NCBI GenBank assembly: GCA_963974265.1
Contig: CAXBDR010000003.1
Coordinates: 1-48,520 of the forward strand
DNA: 48,520 bases
Reading direction: 5' to 3'
DNA from: CAISIP01 sp963974265
GTDB lineage: Bacteria > Pseudomonadota > Gammaproteobacteria > Burkholderiales > Burkholderiaceae_C
Shown here: positions 25,002-32,273 of the stretch, one piece after another
Layout: the number at the start of each line of letters is the position of its first letter
Position numbering within the stretch: the first letter of the stretch is position 1
Program-made: the position numbers and the translations under genes
The notes under the pieces: generated by a model
The model's input: only the letters and a program-made list of their open reading frames with translations
Databases searched by the model: none
Told to the model about the DNA's origin: nothing

Positions 25002-26193
25002 GGTCCACCCCCTGGGTCTCGGTCACGGCAATCCGCTCGAAATACGAGCGGACCAGGCCGGTGTAGCGCGGGTCGTCGAGCAGGAAGGCGTCGTGGCCGT
25101 GCGGCGCGTCGATCTCGGCGTAACTGACGTCGCGCCGGTTGTCCAGCAGCGCCTTGACGAGTTCGCGGCTGCGCGCCGGCGAGAACCGCCAGTCGGTGGT
25201 GAAACTCACCAGCAGGAAACGCGCACTCGCCCGCGCCAGGGCCTGGCTCAGGTCGCCATCGTATTCGCGCGCCGGATCGAAATAGTCCAGCGCCCGCGTG
25301 ATCAGCAGGTAGGTGTTGGCGTCGAAATACTCGGCGAACTTGTCGCCCTGGTAACGCAGGTAACTCTCGATCTGAAACTCCACCTCCTGCGTGCTGTAGC
25401 GGTAACCGCCGGCGCCAGGCAAACCGGTCCCGCCCGTCTCGTCGACACCGGTCATCAGCGCCTGGCGCAACGCACGGCCGAACTTGGCATTCATGACGTC
25501 GTTGCTGAGGTAGGTGATGTGGCCGATCATCCGGGCGATGCGCAGTCCGCGCTTGGGCTTGGTCTCGGCCCGGCCATCCTGGGCGTAGAAGTGGCCTTGG
25601 TTGAAATCCGGATCGGTGACGATGGCCCTGCGCGCCACCTCGTTGAAAGCGATGTTCTCCGCCGTCAGGTTGGGCGCGCTGGCGATCACCACCGCATGCC
25701 GCACCCGTTGCGGGTACTGCAGCGACCAGCTCAGCGCCTGCATGCCGCCCAGGCTGCCGCCCATGACCGCGGCCAGCGTCTCGATGCCCAGCGCATCCAG
25801 CAACCGGGCTTGCGCATCGACCCAGTCTTCAACGGTCACGACCGGGAAATCGGCGCCATAGATGCGGCCCGTATCCGGGTTCACATGCATCGGCCCGGTG
25901 GAGCCGAAACACGAGCCCAGGTTGTTCACGCCAATGACGAAGAAGCGGTTGGTGTCCACCGGCTTGCCCGGCCCGATCATGTTGTCCCACCAGCCTTCCG
26001 ACTTGTCCTGGCCGGCGTAATGACCCGCCAGGTGATGCGAGGCATTGAGCGCATGGGCGACCAGCACCGCATTGGAGCGGTCGGCATTGAGCGTGCCGTA
26101 GGTCTCGTAACACAGGTCGTAGGCCCGGATCGATCCTCCGCTGCGCAGCGGCAGCGGGTCGGCGAAATGGTGTGTGGAAGGCGAAACAAGCAT
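24994..26193 (-). CDS. metX: Homoserine O-acyltransferase
   Basis: A 399-residue alpha/beta-hydrolase-fold enzyme, the first committed step of methionine synthesis from homoserine. The nucleophile elbow is GGSLGGMQ, FGSTGP and GWWDNMIGPG are family signatures, and the C-terminal Asp and His of the triad lie in the APHGHDAF region. Whether acetyl- or succinyl-CoA is the donor cannot be told safely; betaproteobacterial members include succinyltransferases. The ATG at 26193 directly follows a predicted terminator that is part of a SAM-II leader, so expression should fall when SAM is plentiful. Confidence 0.95.
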   Translation of the reverse strand: MLVSPSTHHFADPLPLRSGGSIRAYDLCYETYGTLNADRSNAVLVAHALNASHHLAGHYAGQDKSEGWWDNMIGPGKPVDTNRFFVIGVNNLGSCFGSTGPMHVNPDTGRIYGADFPVVTVEDWVDAQARLLDALGIETLAAVMGGSLGGMQALSWSLQYPQRVRHAVVIASAPNLTAENIAFNEVARRAIVTDPDFNQGHFYAQDGRAETKPKRGLRIARMIGHITYLSNDVMNAKFGRALRQALMTGVDETGGTGLPGAGGYRYSTQEVEFQIESYLRYQGDKFAEYFDANTYLLITRALDYFDPAREYDGDLSQALARASARFLLVSFTTDWRFSPARSRELVKALLDNRRDVSYAEIDAPHGHDAFLLDDPRYTGLVRSYFERIAVTETQGVDHE

Positions 26194-26194
26194 G

Positions 26195-26229
26195 AAAAAT
26201 CCCGGCGACGCTAAAAGCGGGGCCGGGAT
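26195..26229 (-). terminator. Riboswitch expression platform: terminator at the metX start codon
   Basis: On the minus strand ATCCCGGC (26229-26222) pairs with GCCGGGAT (26206-26199), giving eight perfect pairs with an inner CGCT/AGCG stem, followed by a run of T at 26199-26195. The T-run ends one base before the ATG. The 3' arm also carries GGGA, the only Shine-Dalgarno-like sequence, so the same hairpin could stop transcription, hide the ribosome site, or both. Confidence 0.75.
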
Positions 26230-26240
26230 CGGTGTGCCGT

Positions 26241-26300
26241 CTTTAGCTGATTTTCGGGGTTCCAGGACCCCGGTGCCCGCAAGCTGTAGCAAATCGGCAC
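26241..26300 (-). ncRNA. SAM-II (SAM-alpha) riboswitch upstream of metX
   Basis: On the minus strand the order is GTGCC, GATTT, a short loop with CTTGC, then GGCAC, a hairpin insert, AAATC and AGCTAAAG. GTGCC/GGCAC forms P1 and GATTT/AAATC the pseudoknot, matching the compact SAM-II aptamer, including its AGCUAAA end. The insert at 26255-26272 is a closed CGGGG/CCCCG hairpin in the variable loop. The position before metX is the classic SAM-II setting. SAM binding should lower metX-metW expression through the hairpin downstream. Confidence 0.85.
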
Positions 26301-26308
26301 AAGACCCG

Positions 26309-26314
26309 AGTATA
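26309..26314 (-). promoter_or_regulatory. metX promoter -10 element
   Basis: TATACT on the minus strand. Transcription starting about seven bases downstream would begin near 26302, almost exactly at the 5' end of the riboswitch aptamer. The -35 region is poor. Confidence 0.5.
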
Positions 26315-26379
26315 GGCCCGTACCGCAACACGGGTCGACATGGACGCCATGCACGCTTGTGGCGCGCCTCCACCCACTC

Positions 26380-26395
26380 TGGCGCAGATATTGCT
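26380..26395 (+). promoter_or_regulatory. Sigma-54 promoter of the ammonium transporter gene
   Basis: TGGCGCA-N4-TTGCT has GG and GC separated by exactly ten bases, the diagnostic -24/-12 spacing for RpoN. It lies 73 bases before the amt ATG, in keeping with nitrogen control through NtrC. The -24 element differs slightly from TGGCAC. Confidence 0.75.
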
Positions 26396-26400
26396 TTGTT

Positions 26401-26438
26401 TTGGTGCGACGGTGCACAAACACGTATTTGCGCACCAA
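26401..26438. promoter_or_regulatory. Inverted repeat in the amt leader
   Basis: TTGGTGCG at 26401-26408 and CGCACCAA at 26431-26438 are perfect inverted copies 22 bases apart. The half-site resembles the GGTGC core of NtrC sites, but the repeat is downstream of the sigma-54 promoter, where an RNA hairpin or a repressing site is also possible. Confidence 0.45.
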
Positions 26439-26467
26439 TTTCTGGCAACTTCTACTCCGGGGACAGC

Positions 26468-27670
26468 ATGGAAGCACTAAAACAGGGCTCGGACGCCTTG
26501 TTCATCTTGTTGGGCGGCATCATGGTCCTGGCCATGCACGCCGGATTCGCGTTTCTCGAACTGGGCACGGTGCGCAAGAAGAACCAGGTCAACGCCCTGG
26601 TGAAGATCCTGGTCGACTTCTCGGTCTCGACCGTGGTCTATTTCCTGGTCGGCTACACGATTGCCTACGGCACCGGTTTCCTGGTCGGCGCGGAACAGCT
26701 GGCCGAACGCAATGGTTACGACCTGGTCAAGTTCTTTTTCCTGCTGACCTTCGCCGCCGCGATCCCGGCCATCATCTCGGGTGGTATCGCCGAGCGGGCC
26801 CGTTTCTGGCCGCAACTGATTGCCACGGCGGTCATCGTCGGCGTGGTCTACCCGATGTTCGAAGGCGTCGCCTGGAACCAGATGTTCGGTGTGCAGGCCT
26901 GGATCAAGGCCACGACCGGTTCGGAATTCCACGACTTTGCCGGCTCCATCGTCGTCCATGCCGTCGGTGGCTGGCTGGCGCTGCCGGCGGTGCTGCTGCT
27001 CGGCGCGCGCGCCAATCGATATCGCAAGGACGGCTCGATCAGTGCGCATCCGCCATCGAACATCCCGTTCCTGGCCCTCGGTGCCTGGATACTGACCGTC
27101 GGCTGGTTCGGCTTCAACGTCATGAGCGCGCAGACGATCGACAAGATCTCGGGCCTGGTGGCGGTGAATTCGTTGATGGCCATGGTAGGCGGCACGCTGG
27201 TCGCGCTGGCCGTGGGCAAGAACGATCCGGGATTCATTCACAACGGGCCACTCGCCGGCCTCGTGGCCGTGTGTGCCGGATCGGACCTGATGCACCCGCT
27301 TGGTGCACTGGTTGTCGGTGGCGTGGCTGGCGCCATCTTCGTGTCGATGTTCACGTTGACGCAGAACAAATGGAAGATCGACGACGTGCTCGGCGTCTGG
27401 CCCCTGCATGGACTGTGCGGCACCTGGGGTGGACTGGCCGCCGGCCTGTTCGGCAGCACCGCGCTGGGCGGACTCGGCGGTGTGTCGTTGACCGCCCAGT
27501 TGCTGGGAACCGTATTGGGCGTCGCCTGGGCCGTCCTGTGCGGGTTCCTTGTCTACGGTGTGCTCAAGGCCAGCGTGGGTCTGCGGCTGAGCCAGGAGGA
27601 GGAATACGACGGGGCCGATCTGTCGATCCATCGAATCGGTGCCACGCCGGAGCGAGAAGTGAACTGGTGA
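26468..27670 (+). CDS. amt: Ammonium transporter (Amt family)
   Basis: A 400-residue inner-membrane channel with about 11 hydrophobic segments. The conserved Asp and first pore His lie in FHDFAGSIVVHAVGG, the second pore His in WPLHGLCGTWGGLAAGLFG, and the external Trp/Phe region is present. It conducts ammonium into the cell. Unlike many family operons, no glnK/PII gene is adjacent. The C-terminal tail is short and acidic (QEEEYDGADLS). The start has GGGGA close upstream, and a sigma-54 promoter indicates expression under nitrogen limitation. Confidence 0.95.
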   Translation: MEALKQGSDALFILLGGIMVLAMHAGFAFLELGTVRKKNQVNALVKILVDFSVSTVVYFLVGYTIAYGTGFLVGAEQLAERNGYDLVKFFFLLTFAAAIPAIISGGIAERARFWPQLIATAVIVGVVYPMFEGVAWNQMFGVQAWIKATTGSEFHDFAGSIVVHAVGGWLALPAVLLLGARANRYRKDGSISAHPPSNIPFLALGAWILTVGWFGFNVMSAQTIDKISGLVAVNSLMAMVGGTLVALAVGKNDPGFIHNGPLAGLVAVCAGSDLMHPLGALVVGGVAGAIFVSMFTLTQNKWKIDDVLGVWPLHGLCGTWGGLAAGLFGSTALGGLGGVSLTAQLLGTVLGVAWAVLCGFLVYGVLKASVGLRLSQEEEYDGADLSIHRIGATPEREVNW

Positions 27671-27719
27671 CGCCGCGCGCCGGCCGGCCGGGTGCCGGCT
27701 TCTACAATGCGCCGCTACC

Positions 27720-28310
27720 ATGCCGCCGGGACCCGAACCAAATTTCGAACAACAACTGGTCGCTCACCGCGACTATCTGCTGAAGTTCGCCCGGCTGCAA
27801 CTGCGCAACGAAAGCTGGGCCGAAGACGCGGTCTCCGAAACCATCGTCGCGGCCTTGTCCAAGCCGCAGGCCTTCGGCAATCGATCGCAACTCAAGACCT
27901 GGCTGGTCGGCATCCTCAAGCACAAGGTGATCGACATCTTCCGGCTCCATGCGCGTACCGTCGTACTCGAGACCGATCCGGACGCGACCCATGCGAACGA
28001 CGAGCTCGACGCACTGGTGTTCAAGGCCAACGGACATTTCGCACAGCCGCCGGCGAACTGGGGCAACCCGGAACAGGACCTGCAGTCGCAGCAGTTCTTC
28101 GCCGTGCTCGAGGCCTGCACGGAAAAAATGCCGCCCGCCATGGGCCGGGTCTTCCTGATGCGCGAGTGGCTCGAGCTCTCGAGCGACGATATCTGTAAGG
28201 AACTGGGCCTGTCGGCTACCAATCTCTATGTAACGCTGCACCGCGCGAGACTGCGCCTGCGCGAGTGCCTGGAACTGAACTGGTTTGGAGCCCGGCCGCA
28301 ATCCCGATGA
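27720..28310 (+). CDS. ECF-type RNA polymerase sigma factor
   Basis: A 196-residue sigma-70-family protein with region 2 (AEDAVSETIVAALSKPQAF then FRNRSQ-like FGNRSQLKTWLVGILKHK) and region 4 (MPPAMGRVFLMREWLELSSDDICKEL, ATNLYVTLHRARLRLRECL). The insert between regions is long, about 40 residues. It overlaps the small zinc-finger gene by four bases (ATGA), as is usual for an ECF sigma factor with its regulator. TACAAT at 27703-27708 lies only 12 bases before the ATG and no Shine-Dalgarno is seen, so the transcript leader may be very short. Confidence 0.9.
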   Translation: MPPGPEPNFEQQLVAHRDYLLKFARLQLRNESWAEDAVSETIVAALSKPQAFGNRSQLKTWLVGILKHKVIDIFRLHARTVVLETDPDATHANDELDALVFKANGHFAQPPANWGNPEQDLQSQQFFAVLEACTEKMPPAMGRVFLMREWLELSSDDICKELGLSATNLYVTLHRARLRLRECLELNWFGARPQSR

Positions 28311-28531
28311 AAACCGCGATGCCCTTCATGCCCACATGCAAGGAGGCGGCAGCCCTGCTGATCGCCAATGAAGATCGCCTGATCAGCCTGAGCGACCGGG
28401 TCCGGGTGCGGCTGCACCTGATGGCATGCAAGACCTGCCCGAACTTCGAGCGCCAGTTGCTGACCATGCGAAATGCCATGCGGCAGTGGCGCAACTACGC
28501 GTCGGACGAGCCCCCGACGCCCGAGCGCTGA
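28307..28531 (+). CDS. Small zinc-finger (zf-HC2-like) anti-sigma protein
   Basis: A 74-residue soluble protein. C11, H37, C41 and C44 (HLMACKTC) match the His/Cys spacing of the zinc-binding anti-sigma domain. There is no membrane segment. Its start overlaps the sigma-factor stop (ATGA), so the two are made in balance. It is likely to hold the sigma factor inactive, and a thiol-based zinc site suggests a redox or metal signal; the signal is inference. Confidence 0.85.
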   Translation: MKTAMPFMPTCKEAAALLIANEDRLISLSDRVRVRLHLMACKTCPNFERQLLTMRNAMRQWRNYASDEPPTPER

Positions 28532-28590
28532 CCGCCCGCGAGGCCGCGCCACGCAAGGAATCAGCCGCCCGCAAGCCACATCACAAATAA

Positions 28591-28619
28591 TTTGCAATAT
28601 TTTTAAGTTGGCGCATAAT
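28591..28619 (+). promoter_or_regulatory. Promoter of the RRM-protein gene
   Basis: TTTGCA at 28591-28596, a 17-base AT-rich spacer and CATAAT at 28614-28619 make a good sigma-70 promoter. The start of transcription would be near 28626, leaving a leader of about 130 bases. Confidence 0.65.
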
Positions 28620-28626
28620 TCGCCCG

Positions 28627-28650
28627 GTATCGCCAAAAGAATGGCGATAC
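28627..28650 (+). repeat. Stem-loop at the 5' end of the RRM-gene leader
   Basis: GTATCGCC at 28627-28634 and GGCGATAC at 28643-28650 make a perfect eight-pair stem with an eight-base A-rich loop. It would sit at the very start of the transcript and may stabilise it. Confidence 0.6.
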
Positions 28651-28718
28651 GAGTTTGCGGTGATTAGTCAGTTTTCGCGTCTGCTTTATTCTTCATTGGT
28701 TTGTTGATTGCGGTTATC

Positions 28719-28754
28719 GGACTCCATCGCTTTTTGAGTCATTTTCAGGAGTCC
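28719..28754 (+). promoter_or_regulatory. Possible RNA switch covering the RRM-gene ribosome site
   Basis: GGACTCC at 28719-28725 can pair fully with GGAGTCC at 28748-28754, which contains the Shine-Dalgarno AGGAG. The same 5' arm can instead pair with GAGTC at 28736-28740, leaving the ribosome site free. The two pairings exclude each other. That is how a temperature- or time-dependent leader would look, though no measurement supports it here. Confidence 0.5.
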
Positions 28755-28757
28755 TTG

Positions 28758-29156
28758 ATGGGCAACAAACTTTACGTGGGCAACCTGCCCTATTCCTTCC
28801 GCGACGAAGACCTCCAGCAAGCCTTTTCGGCCCATGGCAGCGTCTCCAGCGCCAAAGTCATGATGGAACGTGACACCGGCCGCTCGAAGGGTTTCGGCTT
28901 TGTCGAAATGGGCAGCGATGCTGAGGCCCAGACGGCCATCAGCGCCATGAACGGCCAGCAGGTCGGTGGTCGTGGCCTGGTTGTCAACGAAGCGCGCCCG
29001 ATGGAGCCGCGTCCCCCCCGTAGCGGTGGCTTCGGCGGCGGCGGTGGTGGTGGTTACGGCGGCGGTGGTCGCAGCGGTGGCGGCGGCGGTTACGGCGGCG
29101 GCGGCGGTGGCCGCAGCGGTGGCGGCGGCTACGGCGGTGGTCGCAGCAGCTACTGA
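28758..29156 (+). CDS. Glycine-rich RRM RNA-binding protein
   Basis: A 132-residue protein. Residues 4-80 form one RNA recognition motif with RNP2 LYVGNL (5-10) and RNP1 KGFGFVEM (44-51). The rest is Gly-rich with repeated GGYGGGG and RSGGGG units, ending RSSY. Such proteins bind single-stranded RNA and in several bacteria are induced by cold. AGGAG is six bases before the ATG. The long structured leader and a strong terminator make it a single-gene unit. Confidence 0.93.
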   Translation: MGNKLYVGNLPYSFRDEDLQQAFSAHGSVSSAKVMMERDTGRSKGFGFVEMGSDAEAQTAISAMNGQQVGGRGLVVNEARPMEPRPPRSGGFGGGGGGGYGGGGRSGGGGGYGGGGGGRSGGGGYGGGRSSY

Positions 29157-29163
29157 TACCGGG

Positions 29164-29191
29164 CCAGGCTTCATGCATGCATGAAGCCTGG
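29164..29191. repeat. Perfect 28-base palindrome after the RRM gene
   Basis: The 28 bases are fully self-complementary, centred on TGCATGCA, with outer arms CCAGGCTTCA and TGAAGCCTGG. The palindrome lies eight bases after the RRM stop and directly before the terminator. As RNA it would form a tight hairpin and probably protects the 3' end. Confidence 0.7.
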
Positions 29192-29199
29192 CAATACAG

Positions 29200-29230
29200 A
29201 AGGGGCCCCTAGGGGCCCTTTTTCTTTTTG
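29200..29230. terminator. Rho-independent terminator, RRM gene
   Basis: AAGGGGCCCC and GGGGCCCTTT form a GC-rich stem around TA, followed by a T-rich run with a single C. It stops plus-strand transcription from the RRM gene; the A-rich 5' side is too short to be a good terminator for the opposing SDR gene, which ends at 29259. Confidence 0.8.
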
Positions 29231-29258
29231 GTGCGCCGGTTATTCGCCCACCACCCTG

Positions 29259-30038
29259 TCACGAGCCATCGCTGCGGCGCTTGCGCGGCCGACCGGCAAA
29301 CACCGCATCGAAGACGCGGTTGGGCAAGATGCGCAGCAGCTTGGCCACGATGCCCATTTGCCACGGAATCACCTTGTAGCTGACACCCGCCTTGATGGCA
29401 CGGAATGCCGCATCGGCAAACCGGCTCGCCGGGATCAGGAACGGCATCGAATAGCGGTTGCCTTGCGTCAACGGCGTATCGACATAACCGGGGCACAAGG
29501 TCACGACCCGCACCCCGGAGGAACGCAACTCACCGCGCAGGGACTCGCAATAGGCAATCACGGCCGCCTTGCTGGCGCAGTAGGCGCCGTGACCCGGGAA
29601 ACCGCGGATGCCGTTGACACTGCCGATACCCACCAACGCGCCCGAGCCACGGCCGCGCATCGCGTCGACGAAAGGATGGAAGGTCGCGGCCATGCCGACA
29701 TTGTTGACAGCCAGCAACTGGGCCATCACATCGAGATCGGCCCGCTGTGCCGTGTCCATGCCCACACTGATGCCGGCATTGGCAACGACCACGTCGGGCA
29801 CGCCTTGAACCCGTATGCATTCCTGCCCGGCGGCAACGATGCTGTCGATATCGGACACATCGGCCACGTAGGCGCGCCAGCGCTTCGGGTCCAGCTGGGC
29901 GTGTGCAGCCCACTGCGCGATGGCATCGCTCCGACGGGCAACCAGTGCCAGCGCGTAACCGTCCCGGTAGAAACGCTGCGCCAGAGCCTGTCCAATGCCG
30001 CTGGAAGCACCGGTGATGAAGATCAGCCTGGCTGGCAC
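29259..30038 (-). CDS. Short-chain dehydrogenase/reductase
   Basis: A 259-residue SDR. The cofactor motif is TGASSGIG, NAG is in VVANAGISVG, the catalytic Ser is in VGIGSVNG, and Tyr and Lys are in YCASK. The C-terminus is basic (GRPRKRRSDGS) after a hydrophobic patch, suggesting contact with the membrane. The start is GTG, seven bases after the lptC stop, so it belongs to the lipopolysaccharide operon; the substrate is unknown and a link to envelope lipid or sugar metabolism is only positional. Confidence 0.9.
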   Translation of the reverse strand: MPARLIFITGASSGIGQALAQRFYRDGYALALVARRSDAIAQWAAHAQLDPKRWRAYVADVSDIDSIVAAGQECIRVQGVPDVVVANAGISVGMDTAQRADLDVMAQLLAVNNVGMAATFHPFVDAMRGRGSGALVGIGSVNGIRGFPGHGAYCASKAAVIAYCESLRGELRSSGVRVVTLCPGYVDTPLTQGNRYSMPFLIPASRFADAAFRAIKAGVSYKVIPWQMGIVAKLLRILPNRVFDAVFAGRPRKRRSDGS

Positions 30039-30045
30039 ATGCGCC

Positions 30046-30681
30046 CTAGGGTTTGGTCGCGGTCGAAGACGGCCGCTTGGGATTGATCAGGCCCTTGACC
30101 CGGCCTTGCATCACCATGACCTGGTTGATGTTGTCGAAATCCATGGTGTCGCCGACAAAAACGTCATTCCCGCGCCGCAGCTGCACCGGCTTGTCGGAGG
30201 TCACGCGTTCGGTTTCGGTATTGGTATGCAGGTATTCGCCGCGGAACTCGATGCGCGGCACGATGTTGCCGTCCTTGTCCGGCTGGGCCTCGCGCACCAG
30301 CACGGCATTGCCGAACAACTCCACCACGACGGCATCACCATCCGTCAACGCACGGTTCGCGGTGGCCGTCGTGAGCCGCCCCTGGTCGTCGTAGCTGCGA
30401 ATGCGGATTCGGTCGATCTCCAGCAGATCGGTATCCGGATAATGCCGACCCGCGACGCCGAACACTTCGCTCTTGAGCCGCCCGGACTCGACGAAGGTGG
30501 TCACCGAGAAGTCCTTCATGAAATAGTCGGGCTCATGGCGTACCGCCCGCTCGACCACCTGCGCGGCCGGCTTGGGCGAGTTCTGCACCAGCCAGTAGGT
30601 ACCCAGCGCCATCAAGCCCATGACCGCAATGGGCAGGTAGATCGACAGGCGGTCCCAGATGGCCAGCAGCAAGTGGATCAT
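30046..30681 (-). CDS. lptC: LPS export protein LptC
   Basis: A 211-residue protein anchored by one N-terminal membrane segment (about 14-33, IYLPIAVMGLMALGTYWLV) with a periplasmic beta-jellyroll: YFMKDFSVTTF, then EIDRIRIRSYDDQG and FRGEYLHTNTETERVTSDKPV, typical of the family. It bridges the LptBFG transporter and LptA in moving lipopolysaccharide to the outer membrane. Its start overlaps the kdsC stop by four bases (ATGA). A Lys/Pro/Ser-rich tail ends the protein. Confidence 0.93.
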   Translation of the reverse strand: MIHLLLAIWDRLSIYLPIAVMGLMALGTYWLVQNSPKPAAQVVERAVRHEPDYFMKDFSVTTFVESGRLKSEVFGVAGRHYPDTDLLEIDRIRIRSYDDQGRLTTATANRALTDGDAVVVELFGNAVLVREAQPDKDGNIVPRIEFRGEYLHTNTETERVTSDKPVQLRRGNDVFVGDTMDFDNINQVMVMQGRVKGLINPKRPSSTATKP

Positions 30682-31223
30682 GGCTGGGCGTCCTGCAGAA
30701 ATTGCACATACCGCCCTGCCGCGATCAACAGCAGGTCGCAGAATTCCCGCGCCGCGCCGTGACCGCCACGGCGTGTCGTCACGAAGTCGACCGTGGCCAG
30801 GACTTCCGCGTGGGCATCGGGTGGGGCCGCCGAAAACCGGCACCGACGCATCAATGGAAGGTCCGGCCAATCGTCGCCGATCACGGCGGCCTGCTCCCAC
30901 GGCAGCTGCAGGGCCTGCAGACGTTGCTGAGCGACCTGTGCCTTGTCCTTGACCCCGCAGTGCACCTCGTCGATACCCAGGGCCTTGAGCCGTACCCGCA
31001 ACGGCCTGGAGTCCCGTCCGGTGATGACGATCGGCACGACGCCCGCGGACCGCAACAAGCCAAAGCCATATCCGTCGAGCACATGGAAGCGCTTGATCGT
31101 CTCGCCGCCGGCAGAAAAATACAGGCCTCCGTCGGTCAACACGCCATCCACGTCGAAGAACGCCACGCGAATGCCCTGCGCCTTGAGCAACAGTTCGGCC
31201 GGGTGGCGCACGACCGGCTGCAT
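30678..31223 (-). CDS. kdsC: 3-deoxy-D-manno-octulosonate 8-phosphate phosphatase
   Basis: A 181-residue HAD-superfamily phosphatase of the tetrameric cap-less KdsC type. DVDGVLTDGGLY carries the Asp nucleophile and acid, ITGRDS motif II, and GDDWPDLPLM the metal-binding Asp residues. It releases phosphate from KDO-8-phosphate. Start and stop overlap the neighbouring genes by one and four bases, so the three LPS genes form one tightly packed unit. Confidence 0.95.
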   Translation of the reverse strand: MQPVVRHPAELLLKAQGIRVAFFDVDGVLTDGGLYFSAGGETIKRFHVLDGYGFGLLRSAGVVPIVITGRDSRPLRVRLKALGIDEVHCGVKDKAQVAQQRLQALQLPWEQAAVIGDDWPDLPLMRRCRFSAAPPDAHAEVLATVDFVTTRRGGHGAAREFCDLLLIAAGRYVQFLQDAQP

Positions 31224-32224
31224 CAGATGACCTTGGCCCGCATCAGGTCGTTGCTGTTGAGCGCGCCGCACAACGCGCCAGTGTCGTCGACCACCAGCAC
31301 GCTGGTGATGCGATGCAGCTCCATCAGATGCGCCGCGTCGACCGCCAGCGCATGCGGCGTGATGGTCTTGGGCGCGCGGCTCATCACCTCACGCGCGATC
31401 GCCACGCGCAGGTCCGCGCCTTTTTCCACCAGACGGCGCAGGTCGCCATCGGTGAAGACGCCCAGCAACTGCTGGCTGTCATCGACGACGGCCACCGCAC
31501 CCAGGCCCTTGCGACTCATCTCGCGCATGACCTCGGTCAGCCCGGCCTGCGGCGCGACACGCGGCACGGCATCGCCGCTGCGCATCACGTCGCGCACATG
31601 CGTCAGCAGCCGCCGCCCCAGCGCGCCGCCCGGGTGCGAACGCGCAAAGTCCTCGGCCCTGAATCCCCGGGCATCGAGCAAGGCCATGGCCAGGGCGTCG
31701 CCCATCGCCATCTGCGCCGTCGAGCTGGCCGTGGGAGCAAGGTTCAGCGGGCAGGCTTCTTTCTCGACGCTGCAATCGAGCACCACGTCGGCGTGACGCG
31801 CCAGCGTCGAGTCGAGCCTGCCGGTCATCGCGATTACCGGTGTTCCCAGTCGCTTGACCACCGGCAGGATCGCGGCCAGCTCGTCGGACTCGCCGCTGTT
31901 GGAGATCGCCACCAGCAGATCCTCGGCCCTGATCATGCCCAGGTCGCCATGGATCGCCTCGCCCGTGTGCACGAACAAGGCCGCCGTGCCGGTCGATGCC
32001 AGCGTGGCCGCCATCTTGCGCCCGATGTGGCCGCTCTTGCCCATGCCCATCACGGCGACACGGCCACGCACCCCCAGCATGGTCTGCACGGCCTGCGCGA
32101 ACGCGGGCCCGAGCCGATCCCGCATACCGGCCAGCGCCTGCATTTCGATGTCGAAGGTCTCGCGCGCCAATCGCAAGGCCTGCTCCGCATCGAATACGGG
32201 GATGGTCGCTGCGGTGTCGGTCAT
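31223..32224 (-). CDS. kdsD: Arabinose-5-phosphate isomerase
   Basis: A 333-residue protein with a SIS sugar-isomerase domain (about 45-180; GMGKSGHIGRK, ISNSGESDE, catalytic His in the SHPGGALG segment) and two CBS domains (about 205-333). It converts ribulose-5-phosphate to arabinose-5-phosphate, the first step towards KDO. It is the first gene of the kdsD-kdsC-lptC-SDR operon and is divergent from the Kef-type antiporter gene, with 49 bases between starts. Confidence 0.95.
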   Translation of the reverse strand: MTDTAATIPVFDAEQALRLARETFDIEMQALAGMRDRLGPAFAQAVQTMLGVRGRVAVMGMGKSGHIGRKMAATLASTGTAALFVHTGEAIHGDLGMIRAEDLLVAISNSGESDELAAILPVVKRLGTPVIAMTGRLDSTLARHADVVLDCSVEKEACPLNLAPTASSTAQMAMGDALAMALLDARGFRAEDFARSHPGGALGRRLLTHVRDVMRSGDAVPRVAPQAGLTEVMREMSRKGLGAVAVVDDSQQLLGVFTDGDLRRLVEKGADLRVAIAREVMSRAPKTITPHALAVDAAHLMELHRITSVLVVDDTGALCGALNSNDLMRAKVI

Positions 32225-32258
32225 GTCCTGATTTTATCGACGGGCCGGGCACTTCTCT

Positions 32259-32267
32259 TGCTAGTAT
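32259..32267 (+). promoter_or_regulatory. Extended -10 promoter placing the start at the antiporter ATG
   Basis: TGCTAGTAT is an extended -10 (TGn plus TAGTAT at 32262-32267). The ATG of the next gene is seven bases after it, where transcription should begin, and no ribosome binding site is present, so a leaderless mRNA is likely. Confidence 0.5.
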
Positions 32268-32273
32268 CAGACA

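Noticed and set aside
29030..29150. Repeated GGCGGC-rich units resembling a repeat array
   Set aside because: They are the coding sequence of the Gly-rich tail of the RRM protein, without spacers or regular period.
29164..29191. Palindrome as the end of an insertion sequence or an attachment site
   Set aside because: There is no transposase, second copy or target duplication nearby; its place just after a stop codon suits a 3' RNA hairpin better.
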